A program made the position numbers and the translations under genes. Under the pieces are notes generated by a model. It had not been told where the DNA came from. It ran no database searches and saw only the letters and a program-made list of their open reading frames with translations. 64,000 nt of DNA from Clitoria ternatea (taxonomy: Eukaryota > Streptophyta > Magnoliopsida > Fabales > Fabaceae), in contig CM075671.1 of the NCBI GenBank assembly GCA_037962975.1, positions 158,399,501 to 158,463,500 on the forward strand, read 5' to 3'. The stretch's first letter is position 1. Each line of letters starts with the position of its first letter. Below are positions 1-10,389 of this stretch, piece after piece.

Positions 1-2543
1 CGGGATACCACCAAATCCGAGTAAAGGAGTCGGATATTCCAAAGACTGCCTGTAGGACTCGGTATGGTCACTACGAGTATGTAGTGATGCCGTTTGGTGT
101 GCCAAACGCCCCTGCTGTCTTCATGAATTGCATGAACAGAATATTCCACCCGTATTTAGACCAATTCGTAGTTGTTTTCATTGATGACATCCTAATTTAC
201 TCCAAGACTCCTGAGGAGCATGAAGAGCATCTCCTAGCGGTACTTCAAGTATTGAAGGAGAAATAGTTGTTTGCAAAGTTTTCGAAATGCGATTTCTGGA
301 TGGATAAAATCCATTTCCTCAGACATGTGATCTCCGAGGAAGGTGTCTCGGTGGATCCTTCAAAGGTGGCAGCTGTAATGGCATGGGAGAGACCCAAGTC
401 AGTCTCGGAGATAAGGAGCTTTATGGGCCTAGCAGGTTATTACAGAAGATTCATTAAAGGTTTTTCTAAGTTGGCCTCGCCACTGACTAAATTGACTCGG
501 AAAAACATTCCCTTCGTATGGAGTCCCGAGTGCGAGAACAGCTTCCGAGAGCTAAAGGACAAGTTGACGACTGCTCCAGTACTGGCATTACCTGACTTGT
601 AAGAGAACTTCGTGGTTTACTGTCATGCATCAGGACTCGGATTAGGATGCGTGCTAATGTAGAAAGACCGAGTGATAGCGTATGCCTCTCGGCAATTGAG
701 ACCTCACGAGCAGCATTACCCGACCCATGACTTGGAATTGGTAGCTGTGGTCTTCGCATTAAAAATTTGGAGGCATTATTTGTTCGGGTCCAGATTTGAA
801 GTATACAGTGATCACAAGAGCCTCAGATACTTATTCGACCAGAAGGAGCTGAACATGAGGCAGAGGAGATGGATGGAATTTTTAAAAGATTATGATTTCG
901 AGCTAAGGTACCATCCGGGTAAGGCAAACGTTGTTGCCGACGCGTTGAGTCGGAAATCCCTTCATGTAGTAGTGATGATGGTGAAGGAGGTAGAGCTATT
1001 AGAACAGTTCCGAGACATGAACTTACATGTTGACATCCCCTCCTCTCGAAAAATGACGATTGGCACGCTGAGGATTGCCAATGAATTCTTGAAATCCGTG
1101 TACGAGCAACAGCAGTTAGATTCCTACTTGGCTGAGATGAAGAAGACTCAGGCCAAGGGTAAGGATTTGTCCTTGACTGAAGGATCAGATGGAATCTTCC
1201 GAGTAAGAAACAGAATATACGTGCCGGATGGAGGAGAATTGAGGGGAATGGTGCTTGATGAAGCCCACAAGAGCTTGCTAAGTATCCACCCGGGTGCCAC
1301 GAAGATGTACCATGACCTGAGAACCCAGTTCTGGTGGCCCGGATTAAAAAGGAATGTGGCAGAATATGTGGCTCGGTGCATCACCTGTCAGAAGTCAAAA
1401 GTGGAGCACCAGAAGCCGTATGGTGTATTACAACCCCTGGAAATTCCCGTGTGGAAATGGGACTCAATTGCTATGGATTTTGTCATGGGATTGCCTAAAA
1501 ACCGAGCGGGCCATGATACAATTTGGGTCATTGTTGATCGACTAACGAAGAGTGCACACTTCTTACCTGTGAACATGAAGTACCCGATACATAGGTTAGC
1601 TCAGATTTATATTCGCAAAGTTGTCCGACTGCATGGTATACCGACTTCCATCGTATCAGATAGGGATCCCAGGTTCACGTCCTGGTTTTGGACCAGTCTG
1701 CACCAGGAAATGGGTACAAAACTTTGGCTTAGTTCTGCTTACCACCCCCAATCCGATGGACAATCCAAGCGAACAATCCAGAGCTTAGAGGACTTACTAA
1801 GGGCGTGTGTGTTAGAGCACGGTGGGGATTGGGAGCAATACCTTCCCCTGATCGAGTTTATGTACAACAACAGCCATCACAGTAGTATTGGCATGGCACC
1901 CTACGAAGCACTGTATGGTCGAAGATGCCGAACCCTGCTTTGCTGGTCGGAAACGGGTGAGAGTCTGCTATTGGGACCAGAGGTTGTGAAGCAAACTTCA
2001 GAACAGATCCGGGTGATAAGAGAAAAGGTGAAGGCGTCTTAAGATAGGCAAAAGAGCTACCATGACAAACGCACCAGACCATTGGAATTTTTAGTCGGAG
2101 ACAAGGTATTTTTAAGGACTTCACCGAGTAAAGGAGTCAGGCGAGCCTTGAAAAGCAGAAAGTTGAGCCCTCGATACATTGGGCCTTATGAGGTGTTGAA
2201 TCGAGTCGGCTCCATGGCATACCAAATAGCATTACCGACTCATTTATCTCAATTGCATGACGTGTTTCATGTGTCTCAACTAAGGAAGTACCTGCCAGAT
2301 TCTACTCATACAATGCCTGATGATAAGGTGGAAATTAAGGAAGATCTGACCACTACAACTATACCAATTAGGATCGTGGACCGATCGGTAAAGCGATTAA
2401 GTAGTAAGAATGTACAATTGGTTGAAGTGGAATGGCAGCAGGACGGGTATACCTCTTATACCTGGGAGCATGAGGATGCCATGAGGCAGCAGTACCCCGA
2501 GTTGTTTGACCAAGGTGAGTTACCGACTGAATTTCGAGGATGA
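1..2543 (+). pseudogene. pol: pol, first (upstream) copy: RT end, RNase H, integrase, chromodomain
   Basis: The reading enters inside reverse transcriptase; the active-site box is FIDD at about 178-189. RNase H follows (about 610-960), then the HHCC zinc region of integrase (about 1258-1390), the integrase core, and a chromodomain-like tail ending in a PELFDQ-type motif near 2500. Stops interrupt the frame at 264-266 (TAG), 600-602 (TAA), 660-662 (TAG) and 2040-2042 (TAA); at each the other copy has a Gln codon. Two catalytic residues also differ: the RNase H Asp is His at 624-626 (YCHAS; the other copy has YCDAS) and the integrase Glu of the GQSER motif is Lys at 1767-1769. This copy cannot make active enzyme. 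It ends 24 bp before the LTR. Confidence 0.92.
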
Positions 2544-2552
2544 AATTCTTTT

Positions 2553-2566
2553 AAAGTGGGGGAGAA
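2553..2566 (+). promoter_or_regulatory. Polypurine tract of the first internal region
   Basis: Purine-rich AAAGTGGGGGAGAA directly before the LTR start TGTAACATCCC at 2568. This is the position and composition of the plus-strand primer of LTR retrotransposons. Confidence 0.8.
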
Positions 2567-2790
2567 CTGTAACATCCCAATTTTTAATAATGTACTGGGT
2601 GAATAAAGCCATTAAAATAATAATTTCAGAGGAGGAAATTTGCTTATTGATTACCATTAACTTAATTAATCAAAGGGGTGTGCTGATTAAATGGATGATT
2701 GGCTTAGTGGGTGCTGATGGGACTGGGTGACGTGAGCAGACTGCTCCTCACATTTTCCCACCCCACCATTCCTTCCCTCATGCATGTGTT

Positions 2791-2796
2791 TATAAG
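2791..2796 (+). promoter_or_regulatory. Candidate TATA box in the LTR
   Basis: TATAAG in the context GTGTTTATAAGTGG, about 225 bp into the LTR. It is conserved in the right LTR at 10613-10618. The place suits the U3/R boundary, but the transcription start is not visible. Confidence 0.5.
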
Positions 2797-3741
2797 TGGA
2801 CGATGGCCTTCCTTGCCATTTGTTCTTCAGAATTCCTTGCGAGTTTCTTCTTTTTTCTTATTCTCTTCTCCTTCTCTGCTCTCTGTTCCATTCCCTGTTT
2901 CAGAAGTCGAGTGACGGTGCTGCAGAGGAGTCAGAGCTCCCTCACACGAGTAGAAGACGAGCGTCGAAGCAGAAGCAGAAACAGCCCTGCACCACTCGTG
3001 GAGGGCAATAGCGTTCAAGTAAAGGGCTAAGCGAGTGGAAACGTTGAGTGAAGCAGTGAGGAAGAGAACCAACACCCAAGCAGAAAAGTCTCTCGGAGTC
3101 TCGTAGTTGGTAGGGGAGTACCTTACATGTTAAATGCATGGGTTATGAAGGGGTCTCGAGTGTTGATAATGATGGTTCTGTATCCTGTTGTATAATATGC
3201 TTGCATGTGGAGTACCCGAGTGTAAGATAAGTGAGAGTGAATGTTGCATGTTATTATCATCCTTGAAGATGCATGCGTTGTTTGAATTCAGATACTACAG
3301 AACCCAATTGCATGTTATGTTGTGTTGACTGGAATGCTTATTGAATCCGTTCATGTTCATATGTATGCATGCGTTGATTAAGTCTTAACACTATTGTATA
3401 CCGATTGCATATTATGTTGTGCTGATTGGAATGTTTGTGTGAGCCTGTTGATCTTCATATGGATGCATGTGTTGAGTAAGTTCTGATACTGCTGTATACC
3501 GAGTGCATGTTATGCTGGAGTTGATAAGAATGCTGTTAGAAGCTTGATATTGATTGACACCGGTTGCATTGGACTCCTATGTTGCTAATAGAGCTATGAT
3601 GATGATTGCATGGAAGCATGTGTATGTTAAATTAATACGTGGAATCCTGGAAATGCGTATTACCGACTGCATGTGAAATATGTATAACTGAGTGAATGTT
3701 GTGTGTATGAATTCTATGTTATGTGATGAATCCGAGTGTGG

Positions 3742-3995
3742 CGCATGGGATGCGTTGTGCTGGGAGCACGTAGTGTGGGACACTACCATCGGTTATAAAG
3801 TGTGGGACGCTATGAAATCCTTGAGTGGGACTCAAGGTAGCCCTCGAGTGGGACTCGGGCTGCCTGTGAACACCTCCGTTGGCGCTGAGAGCGTTGGTGT
3901 CACCTGTGGGCAAGCGGTTGGGTACCTGTAAAACAGCCAAGCAGCTGGGAGCTGATTTGATAGCTGAGAGCTATGCATAAAAAGGCTGAGAGCCT
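3742..3995 (+). repeat. Array of about ten miniature hairpins with constant GGG/GAG loops
   Basis: Hairpins by position: CGCAT-GGG-ATGCG (3742), GTGCT-GGG-AGCAC (3757), GTAGTGT-GGG-ACACTAC (3770), AGTGT-GGG-ACGCT (3799), CCTTGAGT-GGG-ACTCAAGG (3819), CTCGAGT-GGG-ACTCGGG (3843), GGCGCT-GAG-AGCGTT (3881), CAGCT-GGG-AGCTG (3942), ATAGCT-GAG-AGCTAT (3960), AGGCT-GAG-AGCCT (3983). Stems differ in sequence and length (5-8 bp); the loop triplet stays the same. The series is kept at 11564-11817 in the right LTR. Confidence 0.85.
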
Positions 3996-4288
3996 ACGTT
4001 GCAACGTCTAAACCGATACACACGAATGTGGAACCGAGTGAAATGCTATGTGCCTATTAACTGTTGATATTGTTTAGAATTGGTTATGCATGTGAAGGTG
4101 TTAATGGGATGATGAATGTTTATAACCGAGTGAATTACTCTGTTTTAACTGTTGATATTGTTTGGAATTGATCATGCAGGTGACAACGTTATTGAAAGGA
4201 TGAATGCATATAACCGAGTGAATAATCTGTGTTTATACTGCTACTGATGTTGTGTAGAATTAATCATGCTTGTGACGGTGTTAGTGAG

Positions 4289-4291
<3 letters not shown>

Positions 4292-4321
<30 letters not shown>
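4292..4321. repeat. (AT)15 microsatellite in the middle LTR
   Basis: Uninterrupted AT run of 30 bp. The same place in the right LTR (12114-12133) has only about 20 bp, which explains most of the length difference between the two LTRs. Confidence 0.9.
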
Positions 4322-4323
<2 letters not shown>

Positions 4324-5654
4324 TCATGACCGAGTGCACTATTCCGTGTGTATATGCTGTTAATGTTGATTGAAATCTGTTCTAAGAATGTATGTTATGT
4401 ATTGGACAGTTGTATATATATATAGCCGAGTGAGGATTATGGATCCTGACTGATAAATGTTCAAAAGGTGCATTCTAATTCACGGGTCTTAGTATAATAC
4501 TACTGATTGTTGCCATGTATAATTGTGCATATATATATGTATATTGTTGTATAAATGTGAGGCAACCTGAGTCAGTATCTAGCATTTAAAATTTAAGATA
4601 CTCACCCCTGCTGTGGCAACTTTCAGTGAACATCTCTTGTAACGAGGATTGGAGGAGGAGCTGAAATGCCGGGTGAAGTGCTGATGCACTATGGAATATC
4701 ATGACTGTGCATATGCTGTATATAGTGTTTTGAGTTAAGCCTTGGCCGACTCGTGTTTTAATGTTAGCCTTTTAGACAGAGTTGAATCCCTTGGAATGGG
4801 AACATGACTTCGTGATTGTAAAATTGTGATATACACTTCTATATATATATGCCTATGCTTATGCCATGTTGCATGTCTATCTCATGCTGTGTAATGTCGG
4901 GGTGATCCTTATATATATGTGCGTTCATATTCCCGAATGTGTAGGAAATAACATAACTCAACATGAAGGAAGCCAATTCATGGTCTAGAGGGTGAGTTTA
5001 CGATTCTGTCACCGAGTGGAAGAGATTCAGATGTTCTGAGTGAGTGAAGTCAGATAGCTCTGAGTAGGGATTGACGTAGAAGACTGCTCTAACGGCAAGC
5101 TATTAGGATTCGGAGTTGAGAGTCTAGAGATGCTTTCCAAGTGACAACTATTAGGATTTCCCCGAGCGTAGAATAATCAATAATACCCGAGTGAAAACTA
5201 AGTAAAATAACCCGAGTGACAAAAAGAGCGCGAAGGTTGTTCCGAGAGAGGAGTTCTCATAGATTCCGAGTAAGTGATAGTGAGGACCATTCCCGTATTA
5301 TTCGTGCATGTGTTCTGATTGTTGAAGCCGTAGAATAAATTACATTTCTGAGTGAACTGAGATCAGATTCTTCCGAGTGAATTAGGCGCTGGAATCCGAG
5401 TGCGGAATGCCGAGTGAAATGAGCGGTTAACGAGAGAAGCTTTCTCTTGAGCGAGTATGTGTTGCTGCGTGGTTCGCCTAAGCGATTTCCCCCTTTCTTC
5501 CGCTGTCAGCTCCTTTAAATCGGTTTTCTCTCTTTTGCTCTTCTTCTCCTCTCATTTCTTGTGCCAAGGCATTCTGATCTTTTTTTTGTTGTGAAAAAAA
5601 AAATTTTCCTCTATTTTACCGTCTATGATTCATTTACATTAGGGTGTTACATTT

Positions 5655-5666
5655 TGGTATCAGAGC
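5655..5666 (+). promoter_or_regulatory. Primer binding site (initiator Met tRNA type)
   Basis: TGGTATCAGAGC starts 3 bases after the LTR end at 5651. This 12-mer is the standard plant primer site complementary to the 3' end of tRNA-iMet, and it fixes the LTR boundary and the plus orientation. Confidence 0.95.
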
Positions 5667-5923
5667 AGACCGAAAGGTCCAAGGCCAAGGTATGCTTACC
5701 GAGTGTAAGCGGTTGTGTGCTTCTAACCGATTGGTCATCCTGATTGTGAGGTTAGTTGAACCTGATTGATTTTGACTTATGGATAGGAGGTTGTACCCCT
5801 CCTGGTCTGATTGATTGTGTAGCATATAGAAATAGTATGATGTGCTAAGTTACTGAACATTAGGCTGAAATCTGATCGACTTGGTATACTTATCCTTGAA
5901 GGGTGTTAATTTCAGGATAAGGA

Positions 5924-8900
5924 ATGACGCATCGTCAAAGCATGGAGGCTATAGCCACAGCATTCCAACGCTTTGTAGACGTGTTTGAGAGGCAGGGCCA
6001 ACCTCGAGCTGAGGAGGGCCAAGTGCTGGACCGCTTCCTAAAGAGGAAGCCGAGTGAATTTCTAGGAGGACGGAACCCTGAGGCAGCGTTTAAGTGGACT
6101 CAGGAGCTGGAAAGAATTTTTGGGGGTCTTCGCTGTACTGAGACCCAGAAGGTTGAGTGTGCAGTGTACATGCTGTGAGACGAGGTGGAAAATTGGTGGA
6201 AGATAGCCAGAAACCGATTCCCTGATGATGATGCTTAGCTGACATGGAACGATTTCAAGACATGCTTCTTGGAGAAGTACTTCCCCGACACAGTGAGGAG
6301 TCAGAAGGAGTTGGAGTTTATGGAGTTGAAACAAGGCTCCATGACGGTGGAGGAGTATGCGACCAGATTCGAAGAGTTGTGTCTATTCTACCCACCTTTC
6401 CAACAACCTGGGACGGAGAGTTCTAAGTGCCTTAAATTTGAGAATGGATTAAAATCTGATATTAAGAGAGCTTGTAGATACCAAGAGATACGGAGTTTTC
6501 CTGCATTGGTAAATAAGTGTAGGATATTTGAGGAGGACGACAAGGCCTATTCGGGCCAGAGCAGCAGAGCTAACCATTCTTTGAAGCCCCAGCAATCCCG
6601 CTTCAAAAGGCCAAGCAACGTTGGTAGAAGCAAATCTTTTTCCAGATTCGAGGGACGGAATCAGTCTGAAAGATGACCAGTGGTAGGAGACGGAAAATGT
6701 TTCAAGTGTGGAGGAAATCATTATGCCCGAGACTGCAACAACAATGGTGAAATGGTGTGCTTCCATTGCAATAAAAGAGGACACATTCGCCCCGACTGCC
6801 CCTAACTCCGTCAACCAAGCACCAATATACGTCCAGGAGGTTTTCAAGGGAGAAACCGAGTGAATGATAACCAACGACCGAGCGGCAGAGGCAACAGAGC
6901 CAGAGGAAACATAATGCTTGCTTCAAATAACCGAGAGAAGAATACCGACCAACCAGCAGTGGGAAGAGTCTACGCCATCAACGCAGAGGAGGCTGCACAA
7001 GCAAATGACCTGGTACAATGTAAGTGCTCACTCGGTAGACATACACTTAATGTTGTTTTCGATTCGGGAGCTACCCATTCTTTTATAGCTGATGAGTGTG
7101 TAAAGCGTTTAAAGTTATCGACTGTGTTTATGGATCGGACTTTAGAAGTGGCCAATCCGACTGGCCCTAAAGTGTTGACATCGTCAGTATGTAAGGATAT
7201 GACATTTGTGTTGTGTGATCGGAGATTCACTTTCAATTTGGTGTGCATACCTTTAAAGGATCTTGATATTGTGCTCTGAATAGACTGGCTTTCAGCCAAC
7301 AAGGTGTTAGTGGATTGTAGAAACCGAAGGATAATCTTCCCGAGGCAGCGCAATGAGGATGACATAGCACAAGGTATAACCCAACTGTTTATGATGCTTT
7401 GTCTAACCGAGGGTGAGGGTAAAACCCGAGTAAACGAAATTCCAACTGTCTGTGAATTCCCAGAGGTGTTTCCTGAAGACGTACCCAGTGTCCCTCCCAA
7501 TAGAGAAGTTGAATTCTCTATAGACCTGATCCCTGGAGCCGAGCCAGTCTCCTGTGCACCATATAGAATGTCCCCAACTGAATTGGCTGAGCTGAAGAAG
7601 CAAGTAGATGAGTTACTCGGAAAACAATTCATTAGACCGAGTGTATCACCTTGGGGCGCACCTGTGCTGCTTGTTAAGAAGAAGGATGGCAGCATGAGGC
7701 TTTGTATAGACTACCGACAGCTAAATAAACTCACGATTAAGAATCGGTACCCGTTGCCCAGAATTGATGACCTCATTGACCAACTACGTGGAGCCTCAAC
7801 TTTCTCAAAAATCGACCTACGATCGGGATACCACCAAATCCGAGTAAAGGAGTCGAATATTCCAAAGACTGCCTTTAGGACTCGGTATGGTCACTACGAG
7901 TATGTAATGATGCCGTTTGGTGTGCCAAACGCCCCTGCTGTCTTCATGAATTACATGAACAGCATATTCTACCCGTATTTAGACCAGTTCGTAGTTGTTT
8001 TCATTGATGACATCCTAATTTACTCCAAGACTCCTGAGGAGCATGAAGAGCATCTCCGAGCGGTACTTCAAGTATTGAAGGAGAAGCAGCTGTTTGCAAA
8101 GTTTTCGAAATGCGATTTATGGATGGATAAAACCATTTCCTCGGACATGTGATCTCCGAGGAAGGTGTCTCGGTGGATCCTTCAAAGGTGGCAGCTATAA
8201 TGGCATGGGAGAGACCCAAGTCGGTCTCGGAGATAAGGAGCTTTATGGGCCTGGCAGGTTATTACAGAAGATTCATTGAAGGTTTTTCTAAGTTGGCCTC
8301 GCCACTGACTAAATTGACTCGAAAAAACATTCCCTTCGTATGGAGTCCCGAGTGCGAGAACAGCTTCCGAGAGCTAAAGGACAAGTTGACGACTGCTCCA
8401 GTACTGGCATTACCTGACTTGCAAGAGAAATTTGTGGTTTACTGTGATGCATCAGGACTCAGATTAGGATGCGTGCTAATGCAGAAAGACCGAGTGATAG
8501 CGTATGCCTCTCGGGAATTGAGACCTCACGAGCAGCATTACCCGACCCACGACTTGGAATTAGCAGCTGTGGTCTTCGCATTAAAAATCTGGAGGCATTA
8601 TTTGTTCGGGTCCAGATTTGAAGTATACAGTGATCACAAGAGCCTCAGATACTTATTCGACCAGAAGGAGCTGAACATGAGGCAGAGGAGATGGATGGAA
8701 TTTTTAAAAGATTATGATTTCGAGCTAAGGTACCATCCGGGTAAGGCAAACGTTGTTGCCAACGCGTTGAGTCGGAAATCCCTTCATGTAGCAGTGATGA
8801 TGGTGAAGGAGGTAGAGCTATTGGAACAGTTCCGAGACATGAACTTACATGTTGACATCCCCTCCTCTCAAAAAATAACGATCGGCACGCTAAGGATTGC

Positions 8901-10359
8901 CAATGAATTCTTGAAATCCGTGTACGAGCAATAGCAGTCAGATTCCTACTTGGCTGAGATGAAGGAGACTCAGGCCAAGGGTAAGGATTTGTCCTTGACC
9001 GAAGGATCAGATGGAATCTTCTGAGTAAGAAACAGAATATACGTGCTGGATGGAGGAGAATTGAGGGGAATGGTGCTTGATGAAGCCCACAAGAGCTTGC
9101 TAAGTATCCACCCGGGTGCCACGAAGATGTACCATGACCTGAGAACCCAGTTCTGGTGGCCCGGATTAAAAAGGAACATGGCAGAATATGTGGCTCGGTG
9201 CATCACCTGTCAGAAGTCAAAAGTAGAGCACCAGAAGCCTTATGGTACATTACAACCCCTGGAAATTCCCGTGTGGAAATGGGACTCAATTGCCATGGAT
9301 TTTGTCATGGGATTGCCTAAAAACCGAGCGGGCCATGATACAATTTGGGTCATTGTTGACCGACTAACGAAGAGTGCACACTTCTTACCTGTGAACATGA
9401 AGTACCCGATACATAGGTTAGCTCAGATTTATATTCGCGAAGTTGTCCGACTGCATGGTATACCGACTTCCATCGTATCAGATAGGGACCCCAGGTTCAC
9501 GTCCCGGTTTTGGACCAGTCTGCACCAGGAAATGGGTACGAAACTTTGGCTTAGTTCTGCTTACCACCCCCAATCCGATGGACAATCCGAGCGAACAATC
9601 CAGAGCTTAGAGGACTTACTAAGGGTGTGTGTGTTAGAGCACGGTGGGGATTGGGAGCAATACCTTCCCCTGATCGAGTTTACGTACAACAACAACCATC
9701 ACAATAGTATTGGCATGGCACCCTACGAAGCACTGTATGGTCGAAGATGCCGAACCCCGATTTGCTGGTCAGAAACGGGTGAGAGTCTGCTATTGGGACC
9801 AGAGGTTGTGAAGCAAACTTCAAAACAGATCCGGGTGATAAGAGAAAAGATGAAGGCGTCTCAAGATAGGCAAAAGAGCTACCATGACAAACGCACCAGA
9901 CCATTGGAATTTTCAGTCGGAGACAAGGTATTTTTAAGGACTTCACCGAGTAAAGGAGTCGGGCGAGCCTTGAAAAGCAGAAAGTTGAGACCTCGATACA
10001 TTGGGCCTTATGAGGTGTTGAATCGAGTCGGCTCCAAGGCATACCAAATAGCATTACCGACTCATTTATCTCGATTGTATGACGTGTTTCATGTGTCTCA
10101 ACTAAGGAAGTACCTGCCAGATTCTACTCATACAATGCCTGATGATAAGGTGGAAATTAAGGAAGATCTGACCACTGCAACTATACTGATTAGGATTGTG
10201 GACCGATCGGTAAAGCGATTAAGGAGTAAGAATGTGCAATTGGTTGAAGTGGAATGGTAGCAGGACGGGTATACCTCTTATACCTGGGAGCGCGAGGATG
10301 CCATGAGGCAGCAGTACCCCGAGTTGTTTGACCAAGGTGAGTTACCGACTGAATTTTGA
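5924..10359 (+). pseudogene. gag-pol: gag-pol polyprotein, second (complete) copy, with stops and one frameshift
   Basis: One long frame starts at ATG 5924, about 270 bp after the primer site. Order: gag (5924-6680); two zinc knuckles (CFKCGGNHYARDC and CFHCNKRGHIRPDC, 6695-6800); aspartic protease (FDSGATHSFI, about 7058); RT with PFGVPNAPAVF and FIDD (7560-8150); RNase H (YCDAS, about 8440); integrase with HHCC zinc, SDRD and GQSER (9060-9900); chromodomain-like tail. A single gag-pol frame ending in a chromodomain is typical of Tekay elements. Stops lie at 6176, 6236, 6674, 6803, 7277, 8932, 9022 and 10258, and a 1-bp deletion near 8129 shifts the frame inside RT. The catalytic residues lost in the upstream copy are intact here. 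Most stops are C-to-T changes, as expected from cytosine methylation. Confidence 0.94.
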
Positions 10360-10374
10360 GGACAAAATTCTTTT

Positions 10375-10388
10375 GAAGTGGGGGAAAA
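10375..10388 (+). promoter_or_regulatory. Polypurine tract of the second internal region
   Basis: GAAGTGGGGGAAAA ends one base before the right LTR at 10390. It matches the tract at 2553 except for two purine substitutions. Confidence 0.8.
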
Positions 10389-10389
10389 C

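Larger units (their letters stand above)
2568..5651 (+). repeat. Middle LTR of the Tekay array (3084 bp)
   Basis: Starts TGTAACATCCC after a polypurine tract and ends GGGTGTTACA directly before a tRNA-iMet primer site, so it is at once the 3' LTR of the left body and the 5' LTR of the right body. Terminal inverted bases are TGTAACA/TGTTACA. It contains a TATA box (2791), a row of miniature hairpins (3742-3995), an (AT)15 run (4292-4321) and about 14 copies of CCGAGTG, all on the plus strand. Short ORFs inside it (for example 3692-3931) show no protein family I recognise and I do not call them genes. Confidence 0.95.

Noticed and set aside
3692..3940. ORFs on both strands in the LTR hairpin region
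   Set aside because: They overlap the hairpin array on both strands and no protein family fits.
5655..5666. tRNA gene remnants at TGGTATCAGAGC sites (also 30850, 38362, 44869)
   Set aside because: Only 12 bp complementary to the tRNA 3' end, next to LTR ends: primer sites, not tRNA genes.
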